A stretch of DNA of 64,000 nucleotides from Cryptomeria japonica (GCF_030272615.1 NC_081411.1:41529140-41593139); one strand, 5' to 3'. Positions 33,934 through 45,265 are shown, counted from the first letter of the stretch. The notes: a model not told the origin generated them from the letters alone. Translations and numbers: made by a program.

Positions 33934-36900
33934 ATGGGGAATAAGAGGACTAGATCAAGGTTGTATGATCATAAAAGGGACGATAAGATGAAAGGTCATA
34001 CAAAACGTAGTCAACAACAATCTGTTGTTGTTCAAGATCAACCTGATGATGTTCAAGAAACATCTACTCAGGTACGAGATGAATTTTTTTTTTTTCTGGT
34101 GTGGAAAATTTTATAGAAATGGATGAAGATAGTCTTTTCAATGAAATTCCATCTAAAGATATGATACCTGAAAGCACATTAAAATTTCATTGTAAGAACT
34201 TGTGGGATGATTATTTTAAAAATAAGTCTATTGTTGGAAGAGCACAATTATTTGCTAAGTTATTTAGGAAAAGGGAATTGAAACCTGTTTTGGACTTGTT
34301 GGGTGTTGGTAATAAGAAAATTTCTAGTGATACATTAGTAAAAGAAACTATAATTGAAAATTTACAAGAAGCATTGAATTGTATTGAGAACACGAGTCGA
34401 GGTGTTGATTTAAGTGTTGCACGTAGAGCATTGATGACTATGATTACTAGTAAGGAATTGACTCGTAAAAAACAAGTTAATGCAATTTCTCAATTAATGA
34501 ATGTATCTAGAAGAACTGTTCCAAGATACATTAGGAAGAGAAATATGTTGGATGAAAACATCGAAAATAATTGGGTAAATATCTTTAGGGTTCCTAGAAA
34601 AGACAAAATTTCCGAAGATGTAAAAAGATAGGTCATTGATTATTGGACCAACCAATCTCGTGTTTCTTCCAATATAAGGGATACTATATAGATGATAGAT
34701 GAAGATGGTAAAAAGATTACACATCCAAAACATTTCTTAGATACAACACAGTGAATTGTTTGAAGCATTCAAGCAAGAATTTTCAGATGTAAAGATTTGC
34801 CAAAGGATGTTTGAGAGATTTTATCCTTGCTTTGTACGCATAAATAAGGTATGTGAAACTTGTTGTTGTCAAAATCATGTTGAATTTCATCTACACTTGC
34901 AATCATATAAGAAGTTCATGGCAACAATTAATCCAAATCTAGTCATTCCTACAAGTACAACACAATTTGTTAAGTCTATTTTATGTGATAAATTAGAAGA
35001 TTCTGATGAGTTCAAAATACAATGTATAAAAGGTGAATGCAATGATTGTGGATTTTTGAGTAAGTTTGTGTTGCAAACGGGTAATTTTGATATTCATGCA
35101 CTAGTTATATGGAAGATATTTGAATATGATACATACCAAAGTAGGTCAGGAACTGAATCCAAAAAAAATATGTTGAAAGAGAGTGAATTGCCCTACATCT
35201 AGTTTATAGATATATTTCGTAATATGATATATCCACATATCCAACATTGTCATGGTGCAAGATGGCAGGCTAAACAATTTCATGATTCAAAGAATTGTTC
35301 TCCACCAGGTTGTATTCTTTCAATTGAAGATTTCTCCGAGAACTATACATTTAGTCCTGACACAGAAATTCAAAGTCAATATTATCATTCTGATCAAGTT
35401 GCAATATTTGTACAAGTTTTCTATAGACATGCACAATTTCATGTGGATGGTATAGAGAGTATTGAAAATGAATGCAGTATCATCAAGGAGGTCCATTTCT
35501 ATATCAGTGATGATACGTGTCATGATAGGAGCTATGCATCACATTGTTTTGGAATGTTTTTTGAAGATATTAAAGATTGTGGGATAGAATGTACACAACA
35601 TTGGATTTGGTCAAATGGATGTGCCGATAAGTACATTAGATTTGAAATTGATTATTTAAGTTTTTTTTTATATATATATGATTTGATTGTATATAACAGG
35701 TCAAAAGTTTAAATATATATATTTAATATATATGTTATTCATGTCAGGGCAATTTAAGTTTGCATAAGCTTTTAACTGGTTATCCCTGCAACATGCTCGA
35801 CATGGCAAAGGAGAGCTTGATGGAGCAGGAGCATGTATGAAGTGTGCACTTCGCCAACATGAACTTGCAGGTAAATTATCTTCATAGATTAATTTAAATA
35901 TATATATGTATACATACATGTGGGTTGTCTAATTTTCTAAAGAAAGAGCTTTTGTACAGGTAACACCATATGTAATTCTAATGATATTATTGAATGATAA
36001 TATATAAAATTTATTAAACATTCTTGGTGTTTTTGAATTATTTTTAAAATTCAAGTGTATATATATGTGTGTGAAATGAACTAAAATTGACTAAATAATT
36101 TTTGTACATTATCAGATATTGATTGATCAAATCCTTATAATTGTTAATCAATTAATATATTAGAAGTTTTCATCAAGTCATGACTACGGGATTTAGCAAG
36201 CCTCGTGTTATTCTTGCAAGAGGAACATCATACTTTTGTGTTGATTGCATTGCGAACAACAAAGATACTCATTGTCAAAATATTGCTAATGGATATGTTT
36301 TGCAATGGGATATGAAATATTTTATCATAATGTCTCCTTACGAAGATAGTGACATTATTGATATTCATGATCCTCTATATTCGGCTAATTATGAACATGT
36401 TTCGGATTTAGTTTTTACAGGTACGTGCATGCATAGTTTGTAAATTACATATATGTACATTACAAATTTTGAAATTCTTCATTAATTTAAAAATGTGTAA
36501 TGAACTAATATTGCTTGTAATATATATACATGCACGGTCTATTTTCACAGGTGATATTTTTGTAGTGATTGTTGATCCTGACAATACTGAAAGTGTAGAT
36601 TATTATCTACTGAGATGCACACAACCAAAATGCAAGTTATTGGAATCAGTCGGTGATGATGATGGGCAATAATATCCCACTAGTTCAGTTATTGTTGAAG
36701 GCACCTATTATCAACAAATAAAGATAGATACAAATGGTGTAACATTCATTGATTATATGCCTGGCCAAAAATTTCTACACTATAGTCGCTTAGTAATAGT
36801 GACAACATTATAGTTGGAGACATTGCCAAAAAGAGGACGTGGCAACCAAAAGTCGAGGTTGCCTATTGAAGATCATGAATTTTTTATAGAAATTATAAAA

Positions 36901-36939
36901 GATAGGGAGGATCCAGATTATATGTACCATGAGCTTTAA
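33934..36939 (+). pseudogene. DDE-transposase-like gene, copy 2
   Basis: Basic N-terminus MGNKRTRSR (33934-34071), then 34119-34631 with a helix-turn-helix-like ISQLMNVSRRTVPRYI, then HPKHFLDTTQ. An extra T at 34752 shifts frame into 34753-35626: Cys/His motifs CETCCCQNH and CIKGECNDCGF, ARWQAKQF, IQSQYYHSDQVAIFV, HFYISDDTCHD, HWIWSNGCA. Next come QFKFA...FNWLSL and HGKGELDGAGACMK (35748-35870), and a C-terminal part split by a canonical GT-AG intron (36421-36550, frame kept: LVFTG|DIFVVIVDPDN, DYYLLRC). Stops at 34629, 34689, 35200, near 35775, 36670 and near 36811 inactivate it. The acidic residues in ISDD, WSN (probably once SDG) and HGKGELDG are candidates for a DDE-type metal site. I know the signature only from uncharacterised eukaryotic proteins, so the transposase call is inference. 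Confidence 0.6.
35627..35747 (+). other. Probable intron with altered donor (AT...AG)
   Basis: The 3' side reads ATTCATGTCAG|GG and the 5' side GCCG|ATAAGT, one base from a normal GTAAGT donor. Removing the 121 bp joins NGCA to GQFKFA in frame and matches the uninterrupted reading in copy 1. The G-to-A donor change would itself block splicing. Confidence 0.55.
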
Positions 36940-37079
36940 GTTCACTTGTCATGTTTGAACAACTAAAATATATTAGATAGGTCAAGTATTTTGATAAACT
37001 CATATATATATTTAGATATTTCTAGACATGTGTAGCAATTTGGATAACTTGTGGAAATTTGGTTTTGTTGATGCATTTA

Positions 37080-37965
37080 TTTTATGTTTTATACGTTGAT
37101 TTTACATGTTTTATTCATCTATGTATTCATTTAATTTTGATTTACACATTTATAGTTTCATTTAATTATGTTGTATATATAGTTTCACTAAAAGGAGCAA
37201 CTAATTATGTTGTCTTAAGGTGTTTTAAGTGGTCTTAAGGGCATTTAAGGGGGTATTTGCATCATTGATTCTTTTATATTTTTACACATGCATGGATTCA
37301 TTTTATTCATCTATATACATTCATTTCATTTATATTTACACATATATTGTTTCATTTAATTATGTTGTTTGGATTCATCTAATTATGTTGTCCTAAGGTG
37401 TTTTAAGTGGTCTTAAGGGGATTTAAGGGGGTATTTAAAGGGATTGATTCTTTTATATTTTTACACGTGCATGGATTCGTTTTATTAATCTATGTACATT
37501 CATTTTATTTATATTTACACATATATTGTTTCATTTGATTATGTTGTTTGGGTTCATCTAATTATGTTGTCCCAAGGTGTTCTAAGTGGTCTTAAGGGGA
37601 TTTAAGGGGATATTTAAGGGGATTGATTCTTTTATATTTTTACACATGCATGGATTCGTTTTATTCATCTATGTACATTCATTTCATTTATATTTACACA
37701 TATATTATTTCATTTAATTATGTTGTTTGGATTCATCTAATTATGTTGTCCTAAGGTGTTCTAAGTGGTCTTAAGGGGATATTTAAGGGGATTGATTCTT
37801 TTATATTTTTACACATTAATGGATTCATTTTATTCATCTATGTACATTCATTTCATTTATATTTACACACATATTGTTTCATTTAATTATGTTGTTTGGA
37901 TTCATCTAATTATGTTGTCCTAAGGTGTTCCAAGTGGTCTTAAGGGGATTTAAGGGGATATTTAA
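37080..37965 (+). repeat. Tandem satellite, about 178-bp unit, five copies
   Basis: Units share GATTGATTCTTTTATATTTT, ACACATGCATGGATTC, TTTATTTACACATATAT, AATTATGTTGTCC and a G-rich end with CCTAAGGTGTT, AAGTGGTCTTAAGGGG and TTTAAGGGG. GATTGATTC recurs near 37264, 37442, 37621 and 37790. The CTTAAGGGG/CCTAAGG words are also core words of the hairpin satellite at 43250-44635. Confidence 0.8.
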
Positions 37966-38054
37966 TTTTTGAAGTAAGTTCATTAAATATGTACATAAAA
38001 ACTTAGCTAAAATGAACAACTAAATTAAATTTTAACGTCTAAATTTATTTAACA

Positions 38055-39307
38055 ACAGGTTTGGTGAGTTGGTCAGAGATTATTGGAGAAATGGGAACTG
38101 GATTGATTTTAGCTAGCAATGTTCGAGGCTCAAGCTCCTTCAGATTGCTCTCTCTGCTAAAATCCCTAGAGACAACAAAGATTACAGATTGATATGGAGG
38201 GAAACCCTAGACGGGAAATATTTTGTTTCCTCAGCTGTGGCTATTCATAATGATCCGATGGAAGAAATTCCCATCTGGGCTAAAGTCTGGAACAAGAACT
38301 TAGTTCCTAAGGTTAATATCTTCTTTTGGATTTTCATCCAGAATAAGGTTTTAACCCTGGACAACCTTCATAAAAGAGGTTTTATTTTTCCTAATAGGTG
38401 TTCTTTATGTTGCAGGAAAGAAGAGACGACTTGCCATATCCTCAATCAATGCACTTTTAGTCAGGATATCTAGAAAATCATCTTAAGCAGGTGGAACTTG
38501 AGCTGGGTTTTCCCAAATTCCCTTGGGGATTCCTGGCAGCAATGGCAATGCCCTAATTCTAATCCTAAAATTGTGGAGACATGGAGACTTACTCTGCCGA
38601 TTGTTATCTGGAATATCTGGAAAGAGCATAACAATAGGATTTTTAGGGATAAAAGGGCTATTCCTGAAGTGGTGGCAGATAAAATTTTTAGGAGTATTTT
38701 TTAATGCCTCTATGGCACTGATCATGGACCTGCTGCTAAAGATGACTTCAAAGACAAGTGGAACCTCTCTACCACTACTACCAGTAAGGAGACAAGAAGA
38801 GAAGGTCTCGTCTGGTGTTTTCCTCCTCAGGGGTGGATTAAGGCTAACTTTGATGGGGCCTCTAAAGGGAATCTAGGTAAAGCTGAATATGGGGGCATTG
38901 TTAGGAATTTTGTTGGAAGTTGTTTAAAGGCGGTGGCTGGTCCTTTGGGGAATCAAACTAGCCATTTTGCCGAAGCCTCAGCTGCCCTGAACACCTTAAT
39001 TATAGCCAAAAATCTTAATTATGATAAATTATGGCTTGAGGGAGATTCACTTAATATTATTAAGTGTTTAAAGGGGGAGTCAGAGCCTCCTTGGTCAATT
39101 GAAAATATCATCATGAAAGCTAGGGAGATCATTGCAAGTTTTAAAGAAATTATTATTCAACATGCCTTCAGAGAGCAAAATAGTGTAGCAGATTGTTTAG
39201 CAAATATAGGGGTTAACTCGGACTCCCAATTGATCTGGCACGAGGATGATCTCAATTTAAACATTAAAGAGTTCCTTAGAAAGTATTGTTATATGGGGAG
39301 AGAATGA
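38055..39307 (+). pseudogene. LINE 2 ORF2 C-terminus: zf-RVT and RNase H
   Basis: A single frame is readable throughout. RDYWRNGNWID at the start, zf-RVT with VNIFFWIF, then CSLC and CHILNQC (38189-38470), a linker VIWNIWKEHNNRIF (about 38600), then RNase H: WIKANFDGASKGN, YGGIVRN, FAEASAAL, LWLEGDSLNII and FREQNSVADCLAN (38830-39210), with all four expected acidic positions present. In-frame stops: TAG near 38111, TAG 38471-38473 and TAA 38702-38704. The final TGA (39305-39307) overlaps an ATG by ATGA, but that ATG meets a stop after two codons; the ORF3 start is more likely at 39318, 10 bp further on. Confidence 0.8.
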
Positions 39308-39317
39308 CAACATAATC

Positions 39318-41833
39318 ATGATAGGTAAAAAGAATAATTTATGCCTTGATGGAAAGGTCATCATTACTTGGCAAAGCGGCGGATCTCCAACAATCTTTAA
39401 TAATTCACTGCACGCTTTGTGGGTAACCCGGTTCAAAATCTCGAGCAACATCGGGAAAGAAGGACTTAGTTTGTAGAGAAACAGAGCAGATAGCCTGAAT
39501 CCGAAGATGGGAGGAGACCTAAGGTGGGAGGAACCAGACAATACGTTGACTTGGAAAGCGATGCCAAAAGTTTGGGCGAAACTGGAAAAGGGTTCTCTCA
39601 CCAGCTTCATGGAGAAGCTCATGGACTATGACAAAGGTAGGGTAAACCTCGCCATTTCCAAGATTTCTGAAAACTGGTCTAATGGCTCCTTTAAAATCTA
39701 TGGAGTTAAGTTTAAGCTGGACGTTGGGCTCATATCTACTGTGACTGGCATGCCCCACACTGGGCTTAATTTCTTTTGAGACCTTAAAGTCTCTGTATAT
39801 GGTGAAAATGGATAACAATAATAATAAAATTGAAAGGCTAAATGAATTCAACCACTAAACCCTAGCCTAACAACAACAAAGATCCACCATAACATATGAA
39901 GATTACCTAAGACAATGCAAATCAAATGAAATCACAAAGATTATACCATCACATGTCCAATAGGGTTTTGATCTCCATTTTTCCTATCTCCATTGATTTT
40001 GCTTGATATATTTGCTCTCAAATTTTATGTGCACAAGAGCTCAACAAAGAACGAAATGTGGTTGCAAGTAGGATCGTAGTGTAGTCAATTGATCAAGTAG
40101 TTCATTAGCCAAAATTAGGGTTTGATAATGAAGGAAGTATCTCCTTATATAGAAGACACTATAAGAAATGGAGGGATAAGATTGAGAGGTGTAAAAAGGA
40201 GGTCGGCTAGGATTAGAGGGTAGGTAGAAGAAATAATAAAATAATGAAAGAGGTAGGTAGTGTAGGAATTAAGAGATGAATGACATGTGTCATGTGTAGA
40301 AAAGGCTAATGAATTAATTAAATAAATAAAGATTTATTTAATTAATAGAAGAAATGAGATAATTAAATAAATAAAATATTTATTTAATTTAGGAAAAGGA
40401 TAATTTAAATAAATAAATGTATTTATTTAAATGAGAAATAAGGCTAGAAGAGGATAAATGAATTAATTAAATAAATAAAGATTTATTTAATTAATAGAAG
40501 AATTAGGCTTAAAGTAATTAAATAAATAAAATATTTATTTAATTAGACATGACAATTTTGGGTGTCTACAGTCTCCAACAACGTGGTCAATCTATTCCCA
40601 TGGAAAGAGAAAGAGAGGGTTAAAATCGGCAAAGCCACTGGGGGCTACTACGAAGCTGCAAATATCAAGAAACTGTGGGGCTGGGTTTTGAATGCAATTA
40701 TGGAATACATCATCGTTGAAGGTTGTTTCTCTAGGGCCCACACCTACCACTTTTTTCTCTTAAACCATTTCAGACATGACAAAAAGGTATCCCTGCCCTA
40801 CTACCTTTTTAGGTCCCTTTCCAGGTCCCTCAATAAACACAGGAATAACCCTTCCATCCAGAGTCTCCATTGCGGCCTTTTGCTGCTCATCTATGAGCAT
40901 TGCAAAACCCTCGCCCTGCTGGAAAATAAGAGGATTTTCGCCTCTCCGGGTAAGAGAAAGATGGAAGGAGGAGACTCCAGCAAGGAGAAGGCATCCTCTA
41001 GCAAAAAAAGGAAAAGTGCCCCTGGGTTGGAAACAGAGGAAATTGAAAAGGAAAGCAACAAAATGGAGACGGATGACTCCAACGGTGAAGACAACTGGAA
41101 AGATGAGGAGCTGGGTAATGAGGAAGAAAGTGGTGATAATGAGCTTGGTCATGAAAGCCCTATCCTCAGTGATTGCCCTAGTAAGGACAACAACCATCCG
41201 ATGGAGGAAGTGGATTTCAAGGATAATGAGGAAACTAATGTGAATTCCGAGAGGGAAATGAACAAAGATTCTGAGAAGGACCTAACTAAGGACAGGGTTA
41301 GCAAGGATAAGGAAAGTGCGGGTAAAGGGTTAATCTTGGATAACCTCAAGAAACTCTCTGATGTGAGAATGGATTATGATAGATGGACCTATGAGCTCCT
41401 GAAGAACCTGGAAAAAAAGGGGAAAAATATGGATGAGAAGAGGGAGGATGAAAATAGAGAGCAGATAAACTGGAAGCAGAACATGGAGGATAAGGTTAAA
41501 TTGTTGGAAGATGGGAGAGAGGCGATGAAAAATCTGATGAGCGTTATCCCGGTTATCCTTTTTGCTGTCACTAAAAACTTGGAGGATATCGCTAAGGTCT
41601 TTGATCATACCTGCTCTCCAAAACTAGTTGTGGAACTTGACTTGGATGAAGAGACTATCCAGACTGGTAGCGGTGATGCTACTCCGATGGGTGGCACTGC
41701 GAAGAGGACCAGGGCTAGTGTCAAGAAAGTTGTGGCTACTTCTACAAAGGATCTCCCTAATCTTAGGGATAACATCAAAGAGCTACATGAAATTAGCAAC
41801 ACCCTGGCAAATGCCTTGGAAAAGATCAACTAG
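39318..41833 (+). pseudogene. LINE 2 ORF3 (interrupted by a solo LTR)
   Basis: One frame runs from ATG 39318 through MGGDLRWEEPDN (39507), FMEKLMDYDKG and MPHTGLNFF. It is cut at 39793 by an LTR plus target duplication (782 bp) and resumes in the matching frame at 40576: LFPWKEKERVKIGK, YHFFLLNHFRHDK, LHCGLLLLIYEHCK, a Lys/Glu/Ser/Asp-rich linker, and a helical tail with LLKNLEKKGKNMDEKRED and VKLLEDGREAMKNLM. Without the insert it would have 577 codons with only two stops (TAG 39474-39476 and TGA 39777-39779). Homology to LINE 1 ORF3 is plain: shared MGGDL-W-EPD, FLLNHFR/PLLNHFR and LH-GL-L-IY, the same order and the same acidic coiled tail. Role unknown; it may serve as an RNA- or chromatin-binding accessory. 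Confidence 0.7.
39794..40570 (-). mobile_element. Solo LTR (TGTAGACACC family) in LINE 2 ORF3
   Basis: GTCTC is present at 39789-39793 and 40571-40575, a perfect 5-bp target duplication. The element reads on the minus strand from TGTAGACACCCAAAATTGTC to CACCATATACA; length 777 bp. A minus-strand TATA (TATATAAGGAG, near plus 40143-40153) and alternating AAATAAAT blocks match the second copy at 52883-53671, which is in the opposite orientation. Confidence 0.92.
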
Positions 41834-42400
41834 TATCTCTTCTGGATTCTGGATGGCTTGCTAGCTTTGTGGGGCTTGTTCTAGTTTTCTTTGGTTTTCT
41901 GCTGGCTTTTCGTTGGACTGTTCCTTTTTGTATCTCGTTGCTTTTGTTGTTTAAGTTCTGCTTGTAAAGGGTTTCGGGGCCCCTTCAAAACTTGCTTTTT
42001 CCTTAATCAAAAATAATGAACAATGTTAAAATAGACATAAACACTTAACTTTCACATACACATGTACAATTAACTAGAACACTTAACTAAATTCAAATGA
42101 CTTGGAGATTCTATCATTTAAACACTTAACTTTCAAAAATATAATCTATCTATATATAAACGTGCAAAGTAATATGAAATGTAGATCTATCTAATACATA
42201 CACATATATGTCTATGAAGTGTACATCTATCTAACACACACACACACATGAAATATGGAAAATAAATATCTAGTACACATACGCATATGAAATGTGTATA
42301 ATACACATGTATGAAATGTCTAGTACACTTGTACAAATATATATGAAATGTCTATAAAATGTGTGCAAATGCACACACACACATACACACACACATATAT
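41834..42400. other. LINE 2 3' tail and low-complexity flank
   Basis: To about 42017 this is the LINE 3' UTR. From there to 42400 the sequence is rich in ACACATATATG-type words, with (CA)n stretches near 42230 and 42372-42395. No gene seen. Confidence 0.5.
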
Positions 42401-42404
42401 AAAG

Positions 42405-43260
42405 AATGGGTCACTCGGGGCCCTGTCCTGAAGCATGTACTGATCCATGCATCTGCAATAGAGTATGCACGCATAAAATCATACATTAAACATTTAATTT
42501 GAATGTACTAAAGTAATTTTTTTTAAGTAACATAGATTATGAGAATTTGTATGTAGACAAACATACCTGTGAAGAGTCTCTAACATCACCACCATGTGCA
42601 TACAGGATTCTAGGACATCTATGTGATGAGGAGCTCAACTTGCGTGATAGTGGTGCATCTTGCAATGTTGAAATTTTGTTAGATATACATGTGTACACAT
42701 ATATTCATAACTTGGAAGCTAACCCTTTAAAAATAGAACTTAAATATTTAAGATTCAATTAATTTAAAGCTATAATGTATGTACATGTGTCTCATGATGA
42801 ACAGGGTCAATGGCAATGTGCAAATCCTCAAACATTGCCCTTGCGCCTGCAATATAAATTACACATGAACTTGAACATGTACATTATTTAAACATTCATT
42901 ATTATTTAAATCTAATCTACATGAACATGTACATGTACATGAGGTTGTAGATAAACATACCTCGGGGTCACTAACACCTCCATCACCCGCATGCTAGACT
43001 CTAGAACGTTTGCAAGATGAATGGCTCATCCTACGCAAAGCTCGCTCATCCTAGACAATGCACACATTTTGTTGGATATATATATATATAATTTAAGTCG
43101 CTCAAGAAATTTTTTAATCAACACCTAGATATCCATTTAAATAGAACTTAAAAACAAAATAATAATAATTTAAACTTTATATAGACCCGTGACTCCTGAT
43201 GAACAACTGGGTCAATGGCAACATCCAAATCTCCATACATCAACCCTAACATGATGAACA
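42405..43260 (-). pseudogene. Duplicated two-exon modules of an unknown minus-strand gene
   Basis: Two related modules lie in tandem on the minus strand. Exon type A ends in good donors: ...HRCPRILYAHGGDVRDSSQ|GTATGT (exon end 42567) and ...SSCKRSRV, stop, HAGDGGVSDPE|GTATGT (exon end 42961). Exon type B follows acceptors or resembles one that does: TATTGCAG|GCGCAAGG (exon start 42846; contains ATTGCCATTGACCC) and its counterpart near 43170-43260 (contains GTTGCCATTGACCC). A further acceptor CTCTATTGCAG| (exon start 42452) precedes a short frame. The encoded pieces (RKLSSSSHRC, DLDVAIDPVVHQES) are not recognised. Introns are AT-rich and short. Decay is advanced. The first exon could be the one near 45332-45410. 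Confidence 0.4.
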
Positions 43261-44635
43261 CATGTGTGACCCCTTAGGACCACATATGACCCCTTGCGAT
43301 ACCATTTGGTCTCGTGTGGTCCTAATAGGTCCTAAGGGGTGCATGTGTCACAAGGGGCCTTAAGTGGTCCTAAGGGGTCACGCATGTGTTCTAACACATG
43401 TGTGACCCCTTAGGACCACATACGACCCCTTGCAACAATATTTGGTCCTATGTGGTCCTAATAGGTCCTAAGAGGTGCACATGTGTCACAAGGGGCCTTA
43501 AGTGGTTCTAAGGGGTCACACATGTGTCAGAACACATGCTTGACCCCTTAGGACCACATATGACCCCTTGTGACAATATTTGGTCCTATGTGGTCCTAAT
43601 AGGTCCTAAGGGGTGCACATGTGATGCGTGATCCCTTAGGACCACATATGACGCCTTGTGACATCATTTTTTATGTTCTAACATATGTGTGACCCCTTAG
43701 GACCACATATGACCCCTTGCAACAACATTTGGTCCTATGTGGTCCTAATAGGTCCCAAGGGGTGCACATGTGTCACAAGGGTCCTTAAGTGGTACTAAGG
43801 GGTCACGCATGTGTTAGAACACATGCGTGACCCCTTAGGACCACATATGACCCCTTGCGACATCATTTGGTCCTATGTAGTCCTAATAGGTCCTAAGGGG
43901 TGCACATGTGTTGCAAGGAGCCTTACGTGGTCCTAAGGGGTCATGCATGTGTTAGGACACATGCGTGACCCCTTAGGACCACATATGACCCCTTGCGACA
44001 ACATTTGGTCTTTTGTGGTCCTAATAGGTCCTAAGGGGTGCACATGTGTCGCATGGGGCCTTAAGTGGTCCTAAGGGGTCACACATGTGTTAGAACACAT
44101 CGTGACCCCTTAGGACCACATATGACCCCTTGTGACATTATTTTGTCCTATGTGGTCCTAATAGGTCCTAAGGGGTGCACACGTGTTGCAAGGGGCCTTA
44201 AGTGGTCCTAAGGGGTCACACATGTGTTCTAACACATGTGTGACCCCTTAGGACCACATATGACCCCTTGCGACAACATTTGGCCTTTTATGGTCCTAAG
44301 GGGTGAACATATGTCGCAAGGGTCCTTAAGTGGTCCTAAGGGGTCACACATGTGTTAGAACACATGTGTGATCCCTTAGGACCACATATGACCCCTTGTG
44401 ACACCATTTGGTCCTATGTGGTCCTAATAGGTCCTAAGGAGTGCATATTTGTCGCAAGGGGCCTTAAGTGGTTCTAAGGGGTCACACATGTGTTAAAACA
44501 CATGCGTGACCCCTTAGGACCACATATGGCCCCTTGCGACACCATTTGGTCTTATGTGGTCATAATAGGTCCTAAGGGGTGCACATGTGTAGCAAGAGGC
44601 CTTTAGTGGTCCTAAGGGGTCATATAAAATAATTA
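43250..44635. repeat. Hairpin satellite, about 138-bp unit, roughly ten copies
   Basis: Each unit starts ACACATGTGTGACCCCTTAG, then GACCACATATGACCCCTTG, GGTCCTATGTGGTCCTAATA, GGTCCTAAGGGGTGCACATG, GCAAGGGGCCTTAAGTGG and ends TCCTAAGGGGTCACACATGTG. The first and last 45 bp or so are near-perfect inverted copies, so each unit can fold into a long hairpin and any two units can also pair. Starts fall near 43267, 43403, 43541, 43690, 43830, 43969, 44104, 44242, 44368 and 44507, with one short unit near 43627. No ORF or protein-binding motif is recognised. Confidence 0.9.
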
Positions 44636-44639
44636 TATA

Positions 44640-45265
44640 CTCCTTAGGATGTATACATACACATACATACATACATACATACATACATACACATCAGGAC
44701 ATTTTATGAGGGGTCGTGTGTGGTCCTGAGGGGTCACACATGTGTGGTCCTGAGGAGTCACACATATGTGTGACCCCTCAGGACCACACACGACCCCTCA
44801 TAGCATTTCCTAAGGTGTATGTATGTCTATGTGTGACCCCTCAGGACCACACACGACCCCTCATAGCATGTCCTAAGGTGTATGTATGTCCTAAAGTGTA
44901 TATAATTATTTTATGTGTATTTATGTATGTATTTATGTATGTGTGTATGTATGTATGTAGACATAAGTATGTATGTGTATGTATTTTTATGTATGTGTAT
45001 GTCCTAAGGTGTACATATATTTATTTTATATTTATGTATGTACATGTATGTAGGTAGGTATTTATGTTTGTGTATGTTTGTATGTATGTTTGTAGGTAGG
45101 TGTATGTAGGTGTATGTATGTATGTGTACGTATGTATGTGGGTACGTATGTATGTACGTACGTATGTATGTGTATGTATTTACATATGTATGTGTGTATT
45201 TATTTTCTAATATTCTAAACTAATATGATAGAACATATACAAATATATATATATATATATATATT
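44640..45265. repeat. ACAT/ATGT microsatellite cluster with satellite variants
   Basis: (ACAT)n at 44656-44690 is followed by two variant half-units (GACCCCTCAGGACCACACAC, then GACCCCTCATAGCAT) at about 44770-44870, then a long run of GTATGTATGT with GTAC interruptions to 45200 and an (AT)n tract at 45247-45264. The variants show that the microsatellite grew out of the edge of the hairpin satellite. Confidence 0.8.

Larger units (their letters stand above)
38040..42017 (+). mobile_element. LINE 2: 5'-truncated LINE with RNase H and ORF3
   Basis: It starts within the C-terminal third of ORF2 and runs through zf-RVT, RNase H, ORF3 and a 3' tail with GGGGCCCC and TTAATCAAAAATAATG. AATGAACAA occurs at 38011-38019 and again just after the tail (about 42014-42022), a possible target duplication; it is short and AT-rich, so only suggestive. 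It is clearly better preserved than LINE 1: the ORF2 part has one frame with three stops and ORF3 one frame with two. A solo LTR has since inserted into ORF3. Confidence 0.75.

Noticed and set aside
34072-34116. 45-bp intron in transposase copy 2 (GTACGAG...TTTATAG)
   Set aside because: Below the usual minimum for plant introns, and the frame would not be kept; a frame disruption is simpler.
40760-41829. Several minus-strand ORFs with hydrophobic or serine-rich runs
   Set aside because: Antisense shadows of the Lys/Glu-rich ORF3 of LINE 2.
43250-44635. Possible CRISPR-like array
   Set aside because: Units are contiguous with no unique spacers, are internally palindromic over 138 bp, and the window is a plant genome.
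44716-45057. 113-codon ORF over satellite variants and GTAT repeats
   Set aside because: Low-complexity translation (Tyr-Val-Cys-Met runs) with no homology pattern.
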